DNA of 64,000 nt from Lutjanus erythropterus (Eukaryota > Chordata > Actinopteri > Lutjaniformes > Lutjanidae). The stretch is taken from positions 14,232,635-14,296,634 of the forward strand of contig CM034605.1 of the NCBI GenBank assembly GCA_020091685.1. The letters are read 5' to 3'. The translations under genes and the position numbers were made by a program. Below, piece by piece: positions 60,438 to 64,000 of the stretch. The stretch's first letter is position 1; each line of letters begins with the position of its first letter. The notes beneath the pieces are model-generated. The model did not search any database. It was not told the origin of the DNA and saw only the letters and a program-made list of their open reading frames with translations.

Positions 60438-61674
60438 TGTGTAGTGGCTTAAAATAAACACTTCACTTCCGTTCATGTGGCGCCACAGGACCACTTTTTC
60501 AACATCTTCCCCTCTGCTCTCTCTGTCCTTTCCTTTTCTCTCTTCTGTTACTGTTCTCCCACAAACGGAGGAGCCACTTCATACATCATCTGCCCCCTGT
60601 GGAACCCAGAGGTGCTCGGCTCGTCGTGTCCAAGCTAAGAGATCCCGCTTCCTCTTGAATGCGCAGAAATGGATCACTATATTAATGTCCCGTCTTCGGG
60701 ACTGATCCCATGATCTACGGCCTTCCTGGGTCTCCTCAACATGCAGAGAAACACAGTGCAGCCGGCAGAGAAGAAGAAGAAGAAGAAGAATATACAGCAC
60801 TATGATCTCATCATTTCTCACCTTCCCTTTCACTTAGTCTGTCAGTAGCCCCCCCAGTGAAGTGGGGTGTATTGATCTATTTACCTACTCTTTCCCCAAT
60901 TCCCTCTCTTTCTTTCTGTCTTCCTCTCACACCATCGTATCCTCTCTTTTACCCCCACACACACACACTCACACACTCCACACACATCCTATTTCCCATA
61001 ACAGATGTACCATTTCATCAGATGAAGACCAAGGCCAAGCTTTGAGCTTTCAGTGCTACATGGGATCCATTTAATTTGCAGCAACATGAAGGGAAATGAG
61101 GCCAGATCTGCCAGGTTCAACTCACTCCACCATCCAGGTCATAATGAGCAGCAGCTAATCACACTCATCCATTTACTCAAAGATGAGAAAAGCATTACAC
61201 ACACAGCAAAATGTCTCCATAGTGCCATCTACTATTATATATACACAGCAGGATTCACTTGTCTATGCCCAATTTTACAAATAGCGTCCTGTGGTAAGTA
61301 TGTAAGTGGCTGCCACATACATGTTTACGCCTGTGACTAAGGAGTGTGTTAAAACATGCTGGCCCCTGGTTAAATTAACTTAGATGGATAATGCAGTGCA
61401 ACCTCATTTTAACACACAGAGAATAAGCTACATCTTCTTTATCCTGGGTGATAATCTATCACCTTACAATTACTGTACGTATGTCCTGCTTCTAATAATA
61501 TTTCAGCATGTAAATGCAGTTCCAGGAACTGAAGCAGAACAAATGCATGGAAGCACAAATTGTTTTTTTCCTAGTTAATGGGTTTATATTTCCTATTAGA
61601 CATAGGAATAAGCCTCTATGCTTTATAATATGCCATGTTCAGATTGTATTCATCACCATCTGTATTAACCGCTG
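60438..61674. other. non-coding stretch, one (AAG)n tract
   Basis: An AAG trinucleotide run lies at 60767-60790 and a CA-rich tract at 60955-60985. Small GC-rich patch at 60590-60720 without a recognised exon. Confidence 0.5.
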
Positions 61675-61822
61675 AAGTGGAAAGAGTACTGAAAATTTGT
61701 ACTCAAGTACAAGTACTGTTACACTACTGAAATATTACTCAACTACAGGTAAAACTACTGGTGTTAAAAATACTCAAGTAAAAATCTAAAGTAGGTTATT
61801 ATTTTCAAAAGCTACTCACATA
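61675..61822 (+). repeat. fragment of a dispersed fish repeat (GTACTCAAGTACAAGTA type)
   Basis: AAGTGGAAAGAGTACTGAAA, TTGTACTCAAGTACAAGTAC and TATTACTCAACTACAGG are typical of a very common teleost repeat built on AAGTA words, with partly tandem internal structure. Recognised from memory. Confidence 0.55.
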
Positions 61823-62719
61823 TATTAGTTACACTGTTGATGTGTCAGTTATTTTTTCCGTTAGTTTTCATTGGCCTGTTTGTGATCGGATAGCTTCATA
61901 TATAATCAGCTGTTTATTTAACTGTAAATTGCCTGTCAATGTAAAGCTAACCCTGTTATCCTGAAAACAAAAGCCCACTGCTCTGAAAATACACACTCTG
62001 GAGTTGGAGTTCAGTGACTATCAGCCTCACTGCCTGCCAGACTCCATTAACATATTGCTCAATTTAACCGCTATGAACAATAGCTCCTTCTAAAAGATTA
62101 TTTCTGATGACTCACAAACAGCCACTTACCCATTTGCCAAACATTTGGCATTAATCTGAACTCTAATAAGCATGAAACAAGCAAACAAAAACAGCCGTTC
62201 TGGCCCCAAATGTAAATTTCAAAGGAGAACATGCTGACTGTAGCACTGATGTCAGAGCAGCCAGTATTTGAACTGAGCAAGTTTGCTTAACCTCAGATGA
62301 CACATCATGGTCATTTTATGATTTAGAGCAGTAAATATATTACATATTTCTGGTTTAATCACAGTAACATGAGTAGTTGAAGTTGTTTATTTCCACCCTT
62401 GGTAAACAGTGCGACATACACCTTGTTGGTACATGTCTGTAGCCTAGTTTTTTTTTAAAACAGGGAAGAAAAGTGCACACCAAACTTTTTATCATACACA
62501 GCCCATTTGCTATTCTTGACATGAAATAGAGTTGGCCTCTCTGAGGGATTGGGGGTCTGTTTTTGCTGATTCCACTCTGGTGGTGAGAGAGTGCAAGGTG
62601 GGCTGGAGGGGTGGGCTGCCGCTGCTGCGGGAGCCAGAGCGAGCCAGAGGTCCAGGGCGAGTCGAGCCGCCAGTCACTGTTGGATGTTAATGTACTGAAT
62701 AACAATCTAAACCAATCTG
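61823..62719. other. non-coding stretch, no gene seen
   Basis: Includes a GC-rich patch at 62570-62690 inside a 124-codon minus-strand frame (62355-62729) that shows no domain. Confidence 0.5.
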
Positions 62720-63030
62720 TCATTAACATCTGTAACCAGCACGCTGCGCTGAATGACTAACGACGTGAACACATAAATTGGATGAGAAAGGCAAACAACC
62801 CATGGAAACTTACAGTGATCATGAATAACAAAGCGTGTGCTTTTAAGTTCCCTGGGAATTCCGATGGCGGGCATAGATACAGCATAAGCACGCTGTAGCA
62901 AGTTCCAGTGTCTTGGTTTCCTCCAGAGAATCAAAGACTTTGGAATTAAAAAATGCCTCACATTCGCTGGAAACACTCTATGAAAGGTTTATGAGATACA
63001 ATCCCTAAAGGGCCTTAAACAATGACAAAC
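62720..63030. promoter_or_regulatory. candidate conserved non-coding element
   Basis: Complex sequence with CTGTCATTAACATCTG, CATGAATAACAAAGC, GGGAATTCCGATGGC and TTGGAATTAAAAAATGCC words and no simple repeats. Texture-based call. Confidence 0.35.
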
Positions 63031-63334
63031 TCATCCTAACTACTCGATATTCTTTAGTTTGCAGCTGGGAGAAAAAGTAACTGCACCACATTCAGCCAAC
63101 AGTAGTGCTCTCTTTTTTTTCCCCTCTCTTTTCCTCTTCTTTTCTCTGTTTTCATTCTTCTTTTTCTCTCTCGCTGCACCCACTACAGAAAAAAAAAAAG
63201 CCAGCATTATTTGAATCCACACCAACTGAACAGAGATTACACATACGGCGGCTCGAAGTGACTGATAAAAAAAGTGATAAATTGATTCACAGACATGGCT
63301 GAATGAGTGAAGTGACACCACATTCCTCCAGAGC

Positions 63335-63336
<2 letters not shown>
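63031..63336. other. pyrimidine-rich and poly-A tracts
   Basis: A T/C-rich tract at 63108-63175 is followed by a poly-A run at 63189-63199. The charged minus-strand frame through it is a composition artefact. Confidence 0.7.

Positions 63337-63372
<36 letters not shown>
63337..63372. repeat. (TG)18 microsatellite
   Basis: 18 uninterrupted TG units, ending 44 bases before the sixth hairpin-unit element. Confidence 0.97.
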
Positions 63373-63373
<1 letters not shown>

Positions 63374-63416
63374 TGCATGTGTTTAACTCCATCTTCAACA
63401 TGGCAGCACAATCCTA

Positions 63417-64000
63417 CACTCTTAGAAACAAAGGTGCTAACCAGAACCATGGAGGTTCCTCAGCTTGTCCCCATAGGAGAACCATTTTTGGTTCCTGGTA
63501 AAACCTTTTATAAAGATTCCACTTTGAACCCTTTCAGAGAGTTCCACCTAGAGCTGAACATTAACGTTTATACCAAGAACAATCTGTAAAAGGTCTCCAC
63601 CCAGAACCCTTTCTGAGGGTTCTATATCCAGAGGCTTAGCACCTTCTAAGGGTGTTAAACAAGGACCTCAGCCAGTAGGAAGTTTTATCTAGAACATAGC
63701 CAGCGAGTTCTATAAAAACCTTTTTTATATTCCAAAGGTTTTATGTAGAACCCACCGAGGGGGGTTGTCTACAGACAACCTTTTTACATTCAAGGATTTT
63801 TATCAAGAATCCATAAAGGGGGTTCTACCGAGAACTCTTTTATTTTCCAAGGGTTTCATCTCAAGACTTTCAGGGGTTCTACCAAGAACCTTTGCATCTA
63901 CCATGGGTTTCATTAGGTACTACAGAAAACCTTTCTCCTGAGAACCTTTTTAGATTCTTCTTCTTCTTCTTTAATATTCAGAGGGTGTTATCTAGAACAC
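63417..64000 (+). mobile_element. hairpin-unit TIR element, copy 6, cut by the window edge
   Basis: Begins CACTCTTAGAAACAAAGG at 63417, continues GTGCTAACCAGAACCATGG and the head CAGCTTGTCCCCATAGGAG. From about 63600 onward there are at least six units with TTTTTATATTCCAAAGG, TAGAACCCACCGAGG and GGGTTCTACC words. A TTCTTC run lies at 63955-63971. The right end is beyond the window. No transposase in the visible part. Confidence 0.87.

Noticed and set aside
63040-63450. 136-codon minus-strand frame with lysine-rich middle and histidine-threonine run
   Set aside because: Entirely a product of the T/C tract and the TG microsatellite.
1-64000. Old virus copies and LTR elements
   Set aside because: I saw no paired long terminal repeats and no capsid-, envelope- or polymerase-like reading frames on either strand.

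Overview
This window looks like intergenic or intronic DNA from a ray-finned fish, most likely a percomorph teleost. Base composition is AT-rich. There are many long CA/GT microsatellites and no operons or compact genes. Several interspersed repeats match families I know from teleost genomes: a Tc1-like transposon with TACAAACC ends, TTAA-flanked foldback elements starting AGGGATAG, and a repeat carrying GGTCAAAGGTCA. These family matches come from memory of teleost repeats, not from a search. No complete protein-coding gene, rRNA, tRNA or CRISPR array is visible. Nearly all open reading frames of 60-160 codons read as chance frames in repeats, low-complexity DNA or GC-rich patches.

The best host coding signal is short. 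At 53300-53407 a strong splice acceptor leads into a 35-codon open frame with GC-rich third positions, ending in a stop. It reads like the last coding exon of a plus-strand gene that I cannot name. If so, its last intron extends far upstream through this window, because I see no other convincing exon. A weaker GC-rich open frame lies on the minus strand at 15170-15457.

Layout. 1-13 kb: a decayed Tc1-like copy (984-1350), several non-autonomous DNA elements (2994-3408, 5608-6272, 11771-12129, 12167-12525), and stretches that look like conserved non-coding enhancers, with octamer and TAAT motifs and palindromes (2640-3850, 5090-5470, 10500-11075, 12900-13160). 13-25 kb: a five-unit tandem array with a unit of about 190 bp (14100-15145), then mostly featureless DNA with microsatellites and a perfect 13-bp hairpin (24142-24171). 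25-37 kb: scattered repeat copies and a long inverted-repeat element (34318-34963).

37-64 kb: the most distinctive feature, six copies of one terminal-inverted-repeat element (37545, 43235, 49031, 53654, 60018 and 63417, the last cut by the window edge). None lies in the first 37 kb. Each is filled with 55-57 bp units in which AGAACCC and GGGTTCT alternate, so each unit can fold into two short hairpins. Between them lie an 872-bp near-palindromic TTAA element (47681-48552), a second TTAA-flanked element (51093-51774), an 11-copy 25-26 bp minisatellite (39090-39361) and more enhancer-like stretches (notably 54690-55310).

The picture is a regulatory-rich gene desert or giant intron invaded by non-autonomous DNA transposons. 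Conservation of the enhancer-like stretches, and the families of several repeats, cannot be proved from one sequence.
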